In this document: in pieces, positions 6,591-7,944 of the stretch | How the letters are laid out: every line of letters begins with the position of its first letter | Position numbering within the stretch: the stretch's first letter is position 1 | Source: Mageeibacillus sp. UBA1255 | GTDB lineage: Bacteria; Bacillota; Clostridia; UBA1212; UBA1255 | NCBI GenBank assembly: GCA_002308795.1 | Contig: DBVV01000121.1 | Location: 1-7,944 of the forward strand | DNA length: 7,944 bases | Reading direction: 5' to 3' | The notes under the pieces: model-generated | Told to the model about the DNA's origin: nothing | The model's input: the letters and a program-made list of their open reading frames with translations, nothing else | The model's database searches: none | Made by a program: the position numbers and the translations under genes

Positions 6591-7603
6591 TGTATTTTAC
6601 CTAGTTTAACAGCCTTTCTTCCGTATTCCTTAAGCATTTCTACGTAAATTTTATATCTTTCCATCGGACAATCAGGCGGCGTCTGGTGGTCAACGCTCGG
6701 TATGAACCCGCCCGTTCTCATCGCCGGCAGGAGTCGCTCGAACTCGCCTCTCATGGCGTCAACGCTTTCTCTCATCGTCATTTTATCGAACGCCCCGATG
6801 AACAGGAAATCCGGATGGATCTCACGAAGAGCATTGACGTCAACGCCCGCCTTGCGTTCGAGCGGCAGCACGCCTTCTATCCCGGCGCGCTTGAGCCACG
6901 GTATCATTTTGCTGATATCGCCGTCCGAATCGATTATGACCTTTGTCCCGTGTTCTTTTATAAACGGCACAACTTTCTGATAGTACGGAAGCAGGAACTC
7001 GTCGAAGCTGTCTTCCGAGATCATCGGACCGTTATTGTAGCTCATATCTTCGCCGAACGTCATAAAATCAGGCGTGAGCACGCTGTATATCTTTTCTAAC
7101 TGTCTTAGCTGGAAATCCGCCAGATCGTCTAATATTCTGTGATAAAGTTCGGGCTGGTCGTAGAACGAATATAAGTGATTCTCGATGCCGAGTATCGTGC
7201 GCGGGAACCAGAATCCGCCGTCCATGGAGAACCATATCGGATATTCTCCCGCGTCGTGTCCCGCTTTAAGCCCCTGCATTCCGGCCGCGGCATTGTCGCC
7301 GCTGCTTTCGGGGTAAAGATACGGCAGCAGTTCCTCGTACTCGTCTTCGTCTTCTGCTATAGCGCCGCCGAAGCTCTTCGGCTCCGGACAATCCGCCGAT
7401 CTGTGCGGGAACCAGAACTGGTAGTGCTGGTCAAGGCCGAAATACGGGGCAATCTCGTGGAATCCGAGGTTCGCGGGCAATCCCTGTTTCTGCCATTCCA
7501 TGATCGTCCGGTCCCACCACCACGATGCCCATTCTATTGCGGGCAATCTGTCGTCAGGTAGTTCAAAGTTGAATGTCGCCTGAAAGCGTTCTCTGTTAGT
7601 CAA
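6587..7603 (-). CDS. Uroporphyrinogen decarboxylase-family (URO-D) methyltransferase, 338 aa, TTG start
   Basis: This is the first gene of the corrinoid operon. The start is taken as TTG at 7603 because GGAGGT lies 5 nt upstream and the protein then begins TNRERFQATF, as in its operon partner. Family marks are TFGEDMSYNNGPMISEDSFDE (182-202), VIIDSDGDISKMIPW (222-236), GVLPLER (244-250), FIGAFDKMTM (268-277) and GGFIPSVDHQTPP (298-310). The zinc motif His-x-Cys...Cys of MtaA/MtbA is absent: the positions carry Asp225-Ser-Asp227 and His306. It is clearly related to the 371-aa protein but diverged, so the two likely have distinct jobs, for example two substrates, or substrate side against acceptor side. 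It has no signal peptide and should be cytoplasmic. Which partner contacts the methyl donor cannot be told from the sequence. Confidence 0.85.
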   Translation of the reverse strand: MTNRERFQATFNFELPDDRLPAIEWASWWWDRTIMEWQKQGLPANLGFHEIAPYFGLDQHYQFWFPHRSADCPEPKSFGGAIAEDEDEYEELLPYLYPESSGDNAAAGMQGLKAGHDAGEYPIWFSMDGGFWFPRTILGIENHLYSFYDQPELYHRILDDLADFQLRQLEKIYSVLTPDFMTFGEDMSYNNGPMISEDSFDEFLLPYYQKVVPFIKEHGTKVIIDSDGDISKMIPWLKRAGIEGVLPLERKAGVDVNALREIHPDFLFIGAFDKMTMRESVDAMRGEFERLLPAMRTGGFIPSVDHQTPPDCPMERYKIYVEMLKEYGRKAVKLGKIQ

Positions 7604-7608
7604 GGTGT

Positions 7609-7614
7609 ACCTCC
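7609..7614 (-). promoter_or_regulatory. Ribosome binding site deciding the TTG start at 7603
   Basis: GGAGGT is 5 nt upstream of the TTG. The in-frame ATG at 7666 would add 21 residues that are unlike the family, would start in the likely -35 element, and would read across the likely -10, so it is rejected. Confidence 0.75.
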
Positions 7615-7636
7615 GCTGCGTTTTCTTTGCGCAGTT

Positions 7637-7666
7637 ATTATATGATAACGAAGGAGAAATATGCAA
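7637..7666 (-). promoter_or_regulatory. Candidate promoter of the corrinoid methyl-transfer operon
   Basis: On the - strand TTGCAT (7666-7661) and a perfect TATAAT (7642-7637) are separated by 18 bp. The -35 is only a partial match. The -10 is enclosed in an inverted repeat, GTTAT (7634-7638) with ATAAC (7645-7649), which could be an operator. The leader before the TTG start would be about 27 nt, too short for a cobalamin riboswitch. Confidence 0.5.
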
Positions 7667-7687
7667 CCGGGTTTTTTACTGAAAAAC

Positions 7688-7874
7688 AATGGAAAATTAA
7701 TGTATCGCCAAAGGCGCCAATCAGTAATGGAAAATTGAAAATGGAAAATGGAAAATTAATGTATCGCCCGCGGCGATGATTATAATTATTCCTCAATTTG
7801 CCATTTGCAATTTGTAATTCTCAATTCTCCATTCTCCATTATTCATTTGCCATTCTCCATTTGCCATTTTCAAT
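7688..7874. repeat. Heptanucleotide repeat array in two opposite orientations around a GC palindrome
   Basis: On the left, heptads of the type ATGGAAA/ATTGAAA run on the + strand at 7727-7754, and a 22-bp unit starting AATGGAAAATTAATG is present twice without change (7688-7709 and 7747-7768). On the right, 7791-7874 divides without a gap into twelve heptads such as TCTCCAT, TTGCCAT and TTTCAAT, the reverse complement of ATGGAGA/ATGGCAA. Between the arms lies the palindrome ATCGCC-CGC-GGCGAT (7763-7777); the first copy of the 22-bp unit is followed by a decayed form, CGCC-AAA-GGCG (7706-7716). The region has no credible gene and reads as a non-coding repeat, possibly mobile or slippage-grown. 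Confidence 0.75.
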
Positions 7875-7944
7875 TATACTTTAGTTCTTTTGACAACCTT
7901 ATTTTTCGCCAGCGAAGCCGAGTGAATGGCTAAGAATTTTGTTT

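Noticed and set aside
7615..7690. Cobalamin riboswitch in the operon leader
   Set aside because: The leader is too short and no B12-box-like conserved sequence is visible.
7688..7874. CRISPR array
   Set aside because: Units are 7 bp, degenerate and contiguous without spacers, and no cas gene is present.
7890..7895. TTGACA as a -35 box of a rightward promoter
   Set aside because: The hexamer 17 bp downstream (CGAAGC) is not a -10, and no gene start follows within the window.

Overview
The window looks like a piece of a Clostridia-type (Bacillota) chromosome, probably from an uncultured gut or other anaerobic bacterium. This is an inference from four things: strong AAGGAG/GGAGGT ribosome binding sites, TATAAT-type promoters, secreted proteins held by a C-terminal membrane helix and basic tail as in Gram-positive cells, and a corrinoid methyl-transfer operon typical of anaerobes. 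Two convergent transcription units meet at a bidirectional terminator near 2550, and both ends of the window carry non-coding repeat structures.

Left part (1-2507, + strand). Bases 33-195 form a small MITE-like element with nested inverted repeats. A promoter at 217-245 follows, then two adjacent genes (310-1176 and 1206-2507) for exported, membrane-anchored proteins. They share a domain of about 130 residues that I do not recognise; the second protein adds an N-terminal domain and a longer Pro/Thr/Glu stalk. Their function is unknown, but the layout (signal peptide, domain, stalk, transmembrane helix, basic tail) places both on the cell surface.

Central and right part (2597-7603, - strand). 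Read in the direction of transcription, this is a five-gene operon: two uroporphyrinogen-decarboxylase-family methyltransferases (338 and 371 aa, overlapping by ATGA), an 86-bp gap, a cobalamin-binding corrinoid protein (214 aa), a cysteine-rich DUF2284 protein (185 aa), and a [2Fe-2S]/ASKHA reductive activator of corrinoid proteins (518 aa, overlapping the previous gene by ATGA). Together they can form a corrinoid-dependent methyl-transfer (demethylase) system. The URO-D proteins would move a methyl group between an unknown donor, the corrinoid and possibly an acceptor such as tetrahydrofolate. The activator would rescue Co(II) to Co(I) using ATP, and DUF2284 is a possible Fe-S electron carrier. 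No MtaB-, MttB- or MtrH-type methyltransferase is present, so substrate and acceptor cannot be read from this window. Both URO-D proteins lack the classic His-x-Cys...Cys zinc motif and carry Asp-x-Asp...Asp-x-His-like signatures instead.

Right end (7615-7944). A candidate promoter for the operon (7637-7666) is followed upstream by a heptanucleotide repeat array (7688-7874). Its units point one way on the left and the opposite way on the right, with a GC-rich palindrome between them.
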